Assembly: GCA_963920665.1 (NCBI GenBank)
Contig: OY987265.1
Location: 30,757,001 to 30,821,000 of the forward strand
Direction of reading: 5' to 3'
Source: Straminergon stramineum
Taxonomy: Eukaryota > Streptophyta > Bryopsida > Hypnales > Calliergonaceae
DNA: 64,000 bases
The notes under the pieces were generated by a model. The model was not told the origin of the DNA and did no database searches. It saw nothing but the letters and a program-made list of their open reading frames with translations. This document shows, one piece after another, positions 31,816-44,080 of this stretch. Both the position numbers and the translations under genes were made by a program. How positions within the stretch are numbered: position 1 is the first letter of the stretch; each line of letters opens with the position of its first letter.

Positions 31816-34800
31816 TACAGCCAGTTCCCTTCCATGGAACTGTTTTGGGGAGGCTCCAGGGCCGTCCAAGTTGCCATGACTTTCATTTAACTCTCTAATT
31901 TAACTTAGTTTTTTTGTCCCTTCCATGCTGGAGCAGTACCTTCAGTTCTTGCATCTCTTGAGATTCGGAAAGAACATCACAATCTTTTTCCCAAAGTTCA
32001 AGTTGAAACCATGATTCTCATTTTTGTCCAAAAGTGAGAGATCATGTCTCAATATATGAAAACCAAAGTCAAAAGATTCTTGGTGCTCCTAAAAGACAAC
32101 ATAATTTCCTTTCTTGGGGGATTAATTTGTAAATTCTCTTTAGAGGTTTAGCCTCGAAAAGGACATTTGAGGTATTGGAAGGGTTGTTCAAACTTGGATT
32201 TCAGAATCTTTCTGAAATGGGAATCTTGTAGCGTGATCAATTGACCAATCAATAATCAGAACTTCCACCTTCCTCAAGGCCATGGGCCACTTCAAAGGTA
32301 TTATTCAAATTTTTTTTATCAAACTTTTTGATGCAAAAAGTTCTACAAGTTCAAATTGTGATTCAAAACCCCAAGACTTAAATTGATAGATGCATCTTGT
32401 AAGAGACAAAGAAAATTATATGAAAGAAGTTTAAATGTAGATCTACTATAAAAATATAACAATGACTTTTTTCAAGTTTAAGTTCACCAAAAAAAATCAA
32501 AGTCTTTTAGAGTGATAGATAATCCATAATATCACCTACTAAAAACATAAGATTGATATTTGAAAACAATAATGAAAGGCTAAATTTAACTTAGACGTGC
32601 TATTTGATGATTTCATAATCATGGGTCTAGTTTCTTAGGGAATAATGGATACTTTAAACTTTCAAATTTCACATGTATGCAAACAAAAGACCACTTTCAT
32701 TCAGTCATAATAAAAAAGATTGGTACTCTGTGAAGTTTAGCAAGAATTATTCTAACTTTTTTTATTGAGTTTTATTAGCTTCAATATTTTTGTAACAATC
32801 TTTCAATGATCCATCTTTAGCATTGTACAATCTATAGTTGAAGCAATTATGTATGGCACTCATTGCCTCTTCTGAGGACATTGTGATATATAAGTGACAA
32901 TTCTATTGACACCCAATTTAAATGTACTTGTTGTACACGTGGCATCTGGTGATAGGACATATTTTTTTTAAATTCCCAATCCCCATGCCAATCCCATACC
33001 CAACTCAAACAACCCCCTATTTTTTAATTTGAGATTGCAAAATCAGATGGAATCAATATGGGATATATTGTTGTATTGCCATATCTATATCCATATTATG
33101 TATCCACATAAGGTAATTGAGTTCATGACAAGTACAACTCTGGACGAGTCTAATGCAGTCCCACTTCTTCTTGTGTTGTACATTTTACAAGACACGTGTA
33201 CACCACAAGAATTTTTGGGATTGTAATAGGCATGTCTAGAATTATGCCTGTCATAGGCTCAGTTACCTTATGTCTTCCATATCCCAGAGTGACAACCATT
33301 GATTTTTGGCAAAACAATGGTGTGGGATTTTTGACAAATGGATGGCATGGGGATACTTTCGTTTATTTCTTCCCACATCGGATGGCCAGGGATTTTCAAG
33401 GCAAGGGGGGCATTATAGGGTTGTGATGCCTCTTTGAGGGCCGTTGTTTGTCCTACAATTTTTTTAAATGATTTTTATTTATAATTTAAAAGAATTTGCA
33501 ATTTCTTTCTTCCTTATTACTTCACTTTTTTCCACATTTAGTAAAAAAACAAAAATTTGGCATCATCACAATTTGCATATTTTTAAAAATTTTGAACAAA
33601 ATAGACATTGTTCAATTACCAAAAAATACATATTGGCACCAAGTTGTAAAGTTGAGAGGGGTATTGTTTGCTTTAAATCTTTAAACCCTAAAGGATCACA
33701 AGGCTACTAGGTGGCATCTACAAAACATTTTTTTTCATCCCAATCCTTTAGAAGTTAGAGACCAAGGAAAAGTCTAGATTCTAAAGTTGTGGAGATGTAC
33801 TAAAAAATAATAATTAGACGACAAGTTTCAAAGAAATGTTGTAAAATACAATCCATGTATCAAATTCATATGGTTAGATTAACTACTATACTATCCAATA
33901 ATATTGAAACCAAAAGTTGAAAAATCCTTTTTCCATTGATTATAGATTGAATAAATGTAATTTTTACAATTTTTTCACAAAATGTAGCCAAGATTTTCAC
34001 AAAAAAATTTCCTTTGAATTCAAAAATTATATGAAGACTTAATTATGGTGATGTTTTAAGAGTTTTCTTTTTTACTTATTTATTCAAGTCTTTTTTGAAG
34101 TCAATCATATTTACACCCTTCAAACTATAGAAGACTACATAGAAAAGTTGTGAAATGTTGCGAGTATGAAATATGGTCATTAAACTCTTTGGTTTTTTTA
34201 TGTGAATGAGGTTTATATTACACTTTATTTTAGGAATACATGGTAATATAAATTTGTATGTTAATTAATTTGAGGAATTGCAGTGGGATTCTAAAAGTGC
34301 TTAGCTATTGAATTCTTAATGATCTGTATAGATTTAAAAGGTTGCTTAAGGCAATTAGAATTAAAATGTTGTTTGTTTTTCTTTCTCTCAATAGGGGTGG
34401 TCTTCTTTGTGTGTTTTTTGGATTAGAATTTGTGTGCTAGTTTTAAAAAATACTCATGCATGTAGCTATGTACTTAGCTGATATTCTTTGTGTAATATAA
34501 TTTAAGCCAGCATTTCAATTTGTTGAGTAAGTTCCAGTGAAGTGAGTGTGTGTATATGTGAGGAATTCCTATGGTTGTTCGCTTTAAGCAAATGATTGTG
34601 TAATGACTTTGATTACATTGATGTAGTTATTTGTATAAGCTTTAAATTGTGTATAGATTGTATATGCTTCAAGTGCTAATTAAATTGATGGAGTTTTGAA
34701 GGGATTGTATGTGTGATGTATGTACTTAAAGCTAACTAGTACATATTTATTGCAGTGTAACATTAATTGAAATTAGGAGAATACAGATTGAATGAAAAAC

Positions 34801-36518
34801 ATTTAGGATGAAATATTTAGGATGAAAACATGACCATCTTCGTGACAACAAATCGTGACAAGGATCGTGACAATCTGTACTTAATATAATAGATGTGTCA
34901 CTTAACTAGTCAATAAGCTTAAAATAGTTTTGATGATAATAGTTCTATTAATAGTTTTCTAGATTATAGTTGATCATTGAATGTGGAAGGATTGCCAATG
35001 AGAAAGTAGTTGAATGCAAGTGGAAATCCCAAAGATTGAGTAGATAATTAAGGAAAATTGTGAATGCTTCCAGAGTTGAATGAATTAAGTATGAATTAAA
35101 AATTAAAGTTGTATAAGTGTTTGTCTAAGTGAATCTTTGGTGTTAAGCAGTGTTGAAGGTGTAAGGTAGGAAGCTCATGAATGGAACATCTACGGGTTGC
35201 CTTTTTCATGTGGTCTCTTGGATGGGATCATCTTTAGCTCATTTTTAGACAAAGAGAAATAGATTCTAATTGTAACATAAGTTGTTTCATATTTTTTGAA
35301 GCATTTTGAATTACATATGAATTTTCAAACAAGAAGAGTCATAGGTCCCTATTTATGACCCTAGGTCTTCCATCAACCATTCACTTTCAACTTCTAGAGA
35401 GAAATGGGGAAAGCAAAGAGAATGATTGGCTCTTGCAATTAAAAAAAATAATTGATCCATTCAATGACTATAGAAGGCCCATTTAAAGACCACCTCACAT
35501 CCATTTCAAGCAAGTCTATATGGGCAATTCTATACGCTCACTCACTTTCAAAGCCTTCTATTTTACAAGTGATCGGTGTAGTTGGGTGTCTATGAATGTA
35601 GATGATAATTAGATTGTGGAGTGTTGTAAGTTTGGATTGTTGGCTATGAGCAATAGTTTTAAAAGAACTTGGATTTGTTATTGTATTATGCTTTAAGCAA
35701 TTGATTATGTTAGAGGAATGTTGGTTCTAATTGTAGCAAGTTGTTAGACTACCTGGAGTGAATAACAAGATGGATGCTATAAGCTACCGTATGGCTAAGA
35801 GTCTTAAAGCAAATATAGATTTTGAGAGTTTTACATATACTAACAATGGACTTCTGAGTGAATGAGTGATGCTTTAAATGATATTGTGAGCCTATACTTT
35901 AAGCAAATGCAATAAATAAAAAATTACTACTATTGTGCTATAAGCTACATGTCATGTTTACCCTTGCTAAAAGCAAACTTATTTTTTGAGCCAACATACT
36001 CGAATAAGATGAGGATTATATCATTGTGTTGTTGCATCCATATGTGTTGGATAGAAACCAATGATATGATGAGTAGGTAACCTTTATTCCTAGAAGCAAA
36101 TGGGTGAACATATTTATATTTCCATTTGATTTAAAATTACAAGATGTTTCCATTTTTAAACATGACTTTAGCCATGACATCTTAAACTATTTGATCATTC
36201 CCTAGATTTTGAAACCTTATTACTATAATCCTAGGTGTTTGCAAGGAAGGCAAAATCTAGACTACAAATGTAGGAAGACTAGCTCAAGAATCTATAAATA
36301 TTAAGATGAATGAAAAATCAAAGATTTTATTTTCTTGGAATACGTTTGCCCTCATTTATTTTTCAAAATTTAGATGCCTAGTTGTTTAGGGAATAATTCC
36401 TAAAGGACAAAAGAGCCCACTTGGGTTTTTTTTAGATAAGTTAGGCAGATTCTCTAGACTTTGTAATTTGGAGTTTTTGCATGAAATCTTTTAGAATGGA
36501 TGTTAACCATCCCAGCAA
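31816..36518. other. Long AT-rich stretch without genes
   Basis: No coding frame, hairpin or repeat boundary was supported. Between about 34560 and 35990 a motif of the type CTTTAAGCAAATG recurs irregularly (34581, 35690, 35893 and variants). A CCCTAAAGG word near 33686 resembles the terminus of the TTAA family (TTAAACCCTAAAGG), but no partner end was found. Minor frames at 33029-33710 look random. Confidence 0.4.
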
Positions 36519-37725
36519 TGCTATTTTGTGAGCCTGTGAGCATGAGCCTATGAGCATTGAGTAGGGATTATGTGAGCATTGAGCTCATAAATTTGAAAAA
36601 GCATTAGAAACTTATTAATATTTCAAAAAATATATTCCATCTTAAAATTTGGATCAAAAGTTATTATTTTTAGTAAATTTTAGTACCTACTACCATGGAC
36701 CTATTATTGTGGATCTATTACTGTGGGTATATAGAATTCAAATGAAAATTCTAATTTTGAATCTTATCTAGAAGTATACATTATGAAGATTAAGAATCCA
36801 ATTGATGTGAAAGATGAATGGAGATGGAAATAAGTTTGTTTAGAATATTGGTTGATCATTGTCCTATAAGAACATGGACCCTCCCAGGGTCCATAGGAAC
36901 ACACCAATAATTTTTTCTTGATGTGCTATTATTGAATTTGTTTAGATTTTAGGAAAAAAAATTGTTGATAAGATTTCATTACATATGTCAAAAGAACTTA
37001 GGCGCACTAAGTTTCATTTTTGTTGATCACTATCTTATAATAGTATGGATCTTCTCAAGGCTGATGAGGGAAGTACCTTCGCTTATGTCTTAATGTGTCG
37101 GTAATTAAACTTGTTAACATTTTAGAAAAATACTGTTAAGATTGATAAGATTTTAAGAAAATATTTGGTTGATAGGGATTATTTGTGTTAGTAATGAACT
37201 TAGTTACACCCAAATGTTGATTAGTTGATCATTGTCTTCTTGTGGGATCTCTCAAGGATCAAACTCTTTTGTCTTGATCAAATTGTTGTTTGATTGATCA
37301 CTCCCCTCCTTCTTGGTACCTCTCCATGCCGAGGGGAGCCACCCACCAATGGAAAATTATTAAAAAATAAAAATAAATAAAAAATAAAAATTCACTTTCC
37401 ATGATAGGGGGCTCCCCTTGGCGCCGAGGGGTACAAAGCAGCAAAAGGGGAGTGATCATAAAAAACTAATTTTCAATAGAACAACCATATTTGATTTCAA
37501 AAGAACCCTAATTAATCATCAATTTTTTCTTCTTAAAATCTAGTGAAGTCCAATGAATGGCACATCAAGGTTGTTCAAGGGACCACGGTAATAGATCCAC
37601 GATAATAGGTTTTAATAAAATTTATTAAAAATGAAAAATTTTAGCCAAAAATTTTAGATAAAATCTCTAAAAAGTTGTATGCTCACAGGCTCACAAGCTC
37701 ATGTTCATAGGCTCACAAAATAGCA
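36519..37725 (+). mobile_element. 1.2-kb TIR element with internal hairpin, copy 1
   Basis: The left end is TGCTATTTTGTGAGCC and the right end GGCTCACAAAATAGCA, an exact 16-bp inverted pair. Inverted similarity continues through GAGC-rich segments. The whole block matches the reverse complement of 57522-58698. Shared inner words are ACCATGGACCTATTA, GATGTGAAAGATGAATGGAG and GTTGATCATTGTC. A hairpin sits at 37295-37458. No transposase. The target duplication was not clear. Confidence 0.7.
37295..37458. repeat. Inverted repeat (hairpin) inside the element
   Basis: Arms of about 50 bp run from TGATCACTCCCCT, through GGTACC and GCCGAGGGGAGCC, to the mirrored GGCTCCCCTTGGCGCC ... AGGGGAGTGATCA, separated by an A-rich loop. 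The same hairpin occurs at the matching place in the second element copy (57779-57932), so it was present before the copies separated. Confidence 0.75.
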
Positions 37726-38445
37726 ACCTTACTAACCATTCTACTCTATTTGTAAAACTTTGCTTCATATCATTCCAATAAATACTACAAAAAATAGAAG
37801 GCTTTATTTTATTTCAGTGTCAAAATGGCAATTAAAAATATATTATAATTTCTTTTTTTATTAATCTTCTTTCATTGTATAGATTGATACCTATACAAAA
37901 ACATTTGAATTGTTCAATTCCGAGTAATGAGGTAAAAGTTATAAAGAATTTTATGTTGTGGATAATGCAAGTAGAAAAAACATAGAAAATAATTTTTTGA
38001 ACTCAATTAGAAAATTTCCAAATAAAAACAAAAACATAGGATATATATTTTTTACTAGAACATTCTCACCATTGGGATTTACAATTCTCACTTTTTAATC
38101 AAATTTATTACAATTTAGTTTTTTCTTTCATCAAGTACACCTTTCACTTTATGGTTTTCTTAAAGACAAAATAATGGGAAAGTTCATTGGGTTAAATTTT
38201 TTTATGTATTCTAAATTCATTTTCCAAACTTAAAAAAAAATCATTTTCAACATGTTGACTAAAATGCACAAGTTATTGGATGTACATATTTTCTTCTAAA
38301 AATGTTGAAAGACAAACCTTCACCTTTGTGAAGTACTAAAAGAACATATCATAGCCTATAGGCACATAGAACTTGCTAAGGGTAGAGACTTTCACACTAA
38401 AATTAAAGTAGTTTTAGGCCTCAAAAGACCATAGTCATTTAGGGG
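37726..38445. other. AT-rich spacer ending at a TTAA junction
   Basis: No gene. At its right edge ATTTAGGGG runs directly into TTAACCCC, so another TTAA-type terminus may end here, but its left partner was not found. Confidence 0.4.
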
Positions 38446-39898
38446 TTAACCCCAAAAAAAATTCATACTTAAAGGCCCAAAAGTACTTCAAATACTCAAG
38501 GCTAAAATCTTCATCCATATTTATTTTTGAAAAAATCCAACCATGGGATCTTTTAGTTAACATGTTAAAGTACACCCTCCCAAAATTTTAGAATAAAAAA
38601 CCTTTCCAATTGCTAGATCATGATGCTTCAAAAAGTTTCCAAAAAAAGTATTTTCAACTCTTCTCAAATGGTTAGATTTCATCTTTCAAACATTTTGCCC
38701 CAAAAACTGTAAAATTTGCAAATCTCCATAATATGTTGGGAATACTTGTAGATTCTTTTTTAAATTAAAAAAAAATCATATTCATTCTTGGAAAAATTAG
38801 TAAATAGAATGAAGTTTGTAGACATTGGTTTAAAATACCAAATTGTGAAGAATTGTAAAATGCCAATTCCAATGGTTTTCATATTGTAATAGATAATTTA
38901 CATCCTATGAGTTTATTTTTTCAAAAAATATTGAAAATTTAGTTAACCCCTAAGCATCCAGAGTGATCTCCAAAATTCATGATTTGAAAAAATCATAATA
39001 AAGTACTATTTTAAAGAATATTTTAGACTTCAAATTTGAATAAAAGTTGTAGACTTCGTCTTTGTGATTAGATTCACCAATGCTATTACCAATATTTTTT
39101 TATAAATTTTGAAAGGAAAATTTCAAAATTCCCACTAAATTTGACTACAAGTAAAATATTATCATCTTTTGAGTAAAATTTGTTGGAATGGATTTGAAAT
39201 AGTAAGGTTCTATCAACATGGTGCTTTCTTGAAATTTTTTTGTTCTTAAAATCTATGACCTCATTTTTGCAAATCCAATTTTGAACTAGAATCCATGCAA
39301 TTTTGGCTTGTTCAACAACTTGACATACTTGCTCATTTGTAATTTTAGAAAAACATGTCCTCTGATTATAATTAATACCTTATACAACTACTAGATAGGA
39401 CAACAACTTGATAAAGTATCTCCACAAATTATGATGACTTTCATCCAATAAATATTAAGGATGAAAATTGAGCTTTTATCTATTTGTTGTCCAAAAAGTA
39501 GACAAGGGCTTAGTGTTTAAATAAAGGACTTCAAAGTTTATTATAAGTAGAAATTCCATCACTACCCACAAACAAAGACTCATAAATTTCATCTCATTAA
39601 TAAAAATGGAATGATTAAAAAGTATCCATGTCTATATAGATCTAGAATACCAATTTCTAATTTTTATGTTTTGAAAAGTGATTTTTTGGAGTTGCTTAGG
39701 TTGAGAAAAACCCATGTATCATTTAGTAACGTTTTAAACATGTAGTCAAAAGTTACAAAAATTGTTGCACTTGAAGGCAACTCCTTAACCGCATATTGTG
39801 TGAAAATTTCAAAGAAAAAAAAAGAAATTTTTATCCTTAGAGAGTTGCCCCAAATTTTTATGTTGCCTAAAAATTTTGCTCGGGCCTTTAGGGATTAA
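38446..39898 (+). mobile_element. TTAA-bounded element, family T1, copy 2, interrupted
   Basis: It starts TTAACCCC and ends GGCCTTTAGGGATTAA. The segments before 38943 and after 39520 together align with T1 copy 1 (26702-27624) and copy 3 (62505-63455): the AAATTAGTAAATAGAATGAAG segment, then AAAGGACTTCAAAGTTTATT, then GAAAATTTCAAAGAAAAAAA. The gap between them is filled by another TTAA-bounded insertion. Without it the copy is about 0.88 kb. Confidence 0.65.
38943..39520 (+). mobile_element. Nested TTAA-bounded insertion
   Basis: It begins TTAACCCCTAAGC and ends GGGCTTAGTGTTTAA. It splits a T1 element between TTTAG and ATAAAGGACTTC. At the same place the uninterrupted relatives read GAGTTAAATAGAGG (63038-63051) and GAATTAAATAAAG (47265-47277), with a single TTAA. 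This is a paralogous empty site, supporting insertion into and duplication of TTAA. About 570 bp, non-coding. Confidence 0.75.
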
Positions 39899-41989
39899 CA
39901 TACCTCTAGTTTTCAACAAAATATGGACTAAAAAAAACTATCATATATTATTACTAGAACAGTTGTGATTGTATATAGTATGATGTGAAAATTCTATATT
40001 AGCTTCAATGCATCAAACCTAGAAGTAGTCATCCCCCAATTGAATATGCTACTATATACCATTACAATAACATCTACAGTAGTATATAAGGTAGAATCAA
40101 TATTTTAGAAATATATCTAAGAAAATCAATCATGTTCATCTATATATTAGAGAAGGTGCCACAAAGTGAATTTCATCCCATAGATTGTACTACAAAAGAC
40201 ACTATCAATCATGTAATCTTGGAAACACCATAGATGGTAAAAAGTGTCCAATGAAAGATTTTAAAAAATTATAGAAATGAAGTGTATAGGAATTATATCA
40301 TAGAATTTTCTTTATTAGTTGCATTTGATAAATTGTGACTGATTGCCTTGTTAATAGGTTGTTACAATATTAATCAATACTAACTTGTTCTTACAATATT
40401 AATTGAAGGAACATTGGATGGATTCAATCTAATAAGTGTAAACATTTGTATGAAGATAGAAGAAATTAGATGAGAATCACACTATTTGAAGTAGTATAAA
40501 ACATATAAGGTAAAAGCATATATAACCAATATTTTAAAAAATTCTGCATATTTTTAGATGGAATCAACATATTAGATTATTTTTAGCATATTCGCAATTG
40601 AAAATCATGAATAGAAAATTCACAATTTACTGAATAGGATGAGTATGCTATGAATTTGCAAAGTCCAAACACTTGCTATATTCCAAATCATTTTTTGCAT
40701 TCACATATACAAGCTATATATTTTGTACTTTGGATCTTGTAGTCTACATATTTTAAGTTAGATTGGTTTAGGAAACATGGTTAGAAAACGAAATGGATGC
40801 TTCTACTTTAGACCACATAGTGAAAGAGAGAGAAATAACTCCAACTACTCTAAGTAGTTGACTTACTTGGAGAGTCTATTTGTTTAGCCCCTAAAGTTCC
40901 TTGAGTCAAAATTAGAAAATACTCTCAAAATTGTCCTAAGTGACACCATTTAAAAATAGATTTTTTTTTAAAATTTATCCATTTTTTAGAATTAATAACC
41001 GTAGGATCTTATTCTTGGCAAGTAAAATGGTCTTGCCTAAAATAATTGGAATAGAAAAGTAATGTATGTGAGATATGACTAAACTAAAAGATATATAATG
41101 GATTTTTTTCAAGGTTGTTTAAGCTTTTGACAAAGGAATGTGGCTTTGTCAAGCTTTCAAGCTCCATAACTCAAATTCTACTTTGCAAGAAGTTCTAATA
41201 ACTTTAGATTTGAGTAGAGCCTCAAGTTAGGAAGAAGTATGCAAACTTTCCAAGAAAAATAATGCTTTGCTCCATTTGCCCAAATTGGAGGTCAAAACAA
41301 AACAAAAAAACATAACTTTTTACTTAAATGTTGGATCTTTGTAAAAATTCGATTCTCTACAAGATCATTTGATTTTCCAATCTCGAAAAAAACGAGAGAA
41401 AAAGAATCAAAATTTGATACTTCACTTGGGATGCTCCAAACACCCATATTGAAGCATTTTGGATTGAAAAGAGCTTTGGGGGTTAGAGTCCCACATTGGG
41501 TACCAACAAGCCATTTCAAGTGACTCCTAGACTATGTATCTTCATAAGAAGTGACAAATTCTATACAAACCAAGAGTAAGATCCAGGTCTTTTTTTTCAT
41601 TTTCTACGAAGTGCCAAATTGGCGATATAAAATTTTATAGTGTTGTTTCAAATTTCAACAGTCATCCACTTATTAAATAGAAAATATTACATTACTGTAG
41701 CACATATTACATGTCTATGATTCTATTTTCATCCACAATTTGGCGATTTCATTCAAGATTTTTTTGTTAATTCAAAGTTTTTTGGCGGAAAACTTCATAG
41801 TTTGCGGCCATTTTTTAGCCAAATTATTTTTTCTAGTGCAATCAGGCACCAAAAAGCCAAAAGAAAAAGCCCTAGTAAGATCCATGTTGAACGTCCATAT
41901 TACTGAACCCCACAGATTTTCATAATTCCCAAATTAGTGCAATGAAGTGTTATACATTTATCCTGCAGGTTGCACTAATTGAATGAACG
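39899..41989. other. AT-rich stretch without genes
   Basis: No gene recognised. A terminus-like TTAGCCCCTAAAGTTCC occurs at about 40885, but no partner end was found. The minus-strand frame at 41292-41519 has no motif. Confidence 0.4.
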
Positions 41990-42796
41990 TGAGTAGCATA
42001 TTGTAACAAACTTCAGGGTGTCCATTGTACTGTACTTCTGTGGCTTGGCTGGCGTGGGAGATGCGGATAATGAAAGGAATAGTCGCGTCCTCGCATCGTC
42101 CAGAAGACTCGTCGCGCCGTGAACGGAACGTTCCTGAAAATGAGAGACCCAGGCAAACCACCCTTCAGTTGGCAACCCACCGAAGGGTCCACACTCACGG
42201 AGCCTCCAGGAATTGAAGGAGGGCCCCCGGCCCGTGCAAATATCCCTCCGTGGTGAGCAAGGGCGGAAGCCGCCCCGCCCGTCATTGCGCCCACACAACA
42301 TGTGCACCCATGCTTCCTGCTGAAAATCAGATACTCATCACTCCTCCGTCCGTCCGTCGCCTGTTCCCATGCTATAATATATAACTTACCCATGCAAATT
42401 GATGCCCTCCCCTAGCTGCTCCCCAATCAGATAAACTAACATCGAATATTGTAGTCCCAATCTTTGTCATTCAATTCAATTCATGGTGTGCCATTCTTCT
42501 GCAGTTGAAGCTCCTGACGCAACTTGGACTGCCTGGCCCACACCCACGGATCAGACTCCCGATCCCCGAGAATCCGCCAGGCTGCGTTGCTGCTGACTCA
42601 GTTAGCATTTGCTGGGACTGGCAATGGGGGTGTATTGTACTGTACAATTGGGCTTCTGTTCATCCTCGCGGGTGGGTTGCATCCCAGGGGAGAGGAGACG
42701 AGTAAGCTTGGGGTTGGGGGAATTGAAGGAAGGGGGGAATTTGAGTTTGTTTGAGAATTCTGTTGTGGCCCTGTTGTGGCCCGTGTTGTGGGTGGG
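41990..42796 (+). promoter_or_regulatory. GC-rich promoter and 5' UTR region of TPR gene C
   Basis: GC content rises from about 42010. It contains CCGTCCGTCCGTCGC at 42345-42359, about 440 bases before the start codon, nearly the same distance as in gene A. TATAATATATAAC at 42374-42386 is a plausible TATA box, implying a long 5' UTR of about 380 nt. Two GTACTGTAC-type palindromes occur at about 42028 and 42636. Long frames here on both strands are considered shadows of the GC content. Confidence 0.5.
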
Positions 42797-43477
42797 ATGG
42801 CCATGGCAGTGGGAAGTTTGGGTGCTTGGAAACTCATCGCGGACTCTGCTTCGCAAGCTCGAGTGGTGACTTGTGGAGCGGATCCGTCGAGAATAAACCA
42901 GCAATCACTCTCGTGTAACTCTGATTACCCATCGGGCTCGTGGCTGTCGATCTCGACCTCTGGAGATGCTGCACTACGTTGCCAGGCGGCGACCTGGACT
43001 GCTGCTCGTGAAACCGCTGAAGTGGAGATGCGATCCTTGGAAGACTCGCGCGCTGTGCTCCTTGGCAGCTTCGAGATGGCCTCCGCGAGTGGGTTTGAAG
43101 AATGTGACGCTGTTTCGCAGCAAGAAGAGCAATTCCTGGGCTTCGCAATGGCGGAACCCATCTCTGCGGCTCAGCCACAGCGGCTGTACCATGGGCGAAG
43201 AGGAGGTGGCGATGGGTACGCGGGATTGGAGACGACAGCGAAGCTCGTGACGCCGACGTTGAGCAAGAGCGAGATACTACTTGCGAGCTTCGAAGTGGCT
43301 TTGAAAGAAGCGGGTCGCAATGCGGAGATGGTCGCGAGCTTGGCCGTGCGGGCTTGGCGGAATTTGGGTGACGCCAACCGAGCGGAGGCGTTGTTCTTGG
43401 AGGCGCTGGAATTGGCGCCTCAGGACAGCCCCATCCACGCCAGCTACGCTGAATTCCTATGGCAGTGCGACGTGTGA
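42797..43477 (+). CDS. Small TPR-domain protein (paralog C)
   Basis: An intact intronless frame of 226 codons from ATG at 42797 (GGGATGGCCATGG). An upstream GTG (42776) in the same frame is not preferred because the ATG lines up with genes A and B. The order of parts is the same as in gene A: Ser/Ala/Arg N-terminus, acidic middle with a Met-Ala-Glu-Pro-Ile segment, the HGRRGGGDG glycine-rich stretch, and the TPR-like unit (residues about 155-226) ending LELAPQDSPIHASYAEFLWQ. DNA identity to gene A is very high across the middle and 3' part, but the first about 50 codons differ. TPR units usually bind other proteins; function unknown. Confidence 0.8.
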   Translation: MAMAVGSLGAWKLIADSASQARVVTCGADPSRINQQSLSCNSDYPSGSWLSISTSGDAALRCQAATWTAARETAEVEMRSLEDSRAVLLGSFEMASASGFEECDAVSQQEEQFLGFAMAEPISAAQPQRLYHGRRGGGDGYAGLETTAKLVTPTLSKSEILLASFEVALKEAGRNAEMVASLAVRAWRNLGDANRAEALFLEALELAPQDSPIHASYAEFLWQCDV

Positions 43478-43479
43478 GC

Positions 43480-44080
43480 TAATTCCGGCTTCCAAAATTT
43501 TGCTTGCCTGCAGTCCAGGCCATTGGCCGGACGCAGCTTGTAACGTAATTCTTTGTACATCGACAGTAGTGAGCATTTAGGACTGTTTCTTGAAACCATG
43601 CCAGCAGCTACGAAATGAGAGGCAACTCATCTTGTGTAAATTGTATACATTACTGAAACCCTTCATTAGGCATTTGCAAATTCTCGTGCAATTTCATGGT
43701 GATGGTGATCAAATTCTTGGGAGACAATAACACATGCAATTGATTGCAATCCAGGGAATTGAACGCAGCTTGTAACGGAATTCTGTGATTACTGACAGCA
43801 GTGATCGAGGGTCTACAAATGTTTTTTGGGAACCTGCAACTTGTGCTTCGCAATGCGAAACTATGTACTCATCTTGCATAAATTTCATGCTTTACTGCAA
43901 CCATGTCTTGTGCCTGTGCTGGTTCTTGTACATGCTGATGGTGGACAAATTTGGGGAGCGAGCAACACCTGGACTTGAATTTGGAATGCTGCTTGTAATG
44001 GAATTATGTGCATATTGACAGAAATGGGTGTTCAGGAACATTAGACCTCGGGAAAAAAAATCTCTGAAACATTTTTTGAA
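43480..44080 (+). repeat. Degenerate tandem repeat behind gene C
   Basis: Three diverged units of about 223-232 bp. Anchors ACGCAGCTTGTAACG (43531), ACGCAGCTTGTAACGG (43763) and ATGCTGCTTGTAATGG (43986) are each followed by AATTCT/AATTATG and a GACAG(T/C/A)A segment. Between anchors TCATCTTG(T/C)(G/A)TAAAT and a TGATGGTG(G/A) segment also recur. They may belong to the 3' UTR. Confidence 0.6.

Noticed and set aside
33682..33695. Telomere-like CCCTAAA words here and at many other positions
   Set aside because: They are single words at the ends of the TTAA-type elements (CCCCTAAAG), not tandem telomeric repeats.
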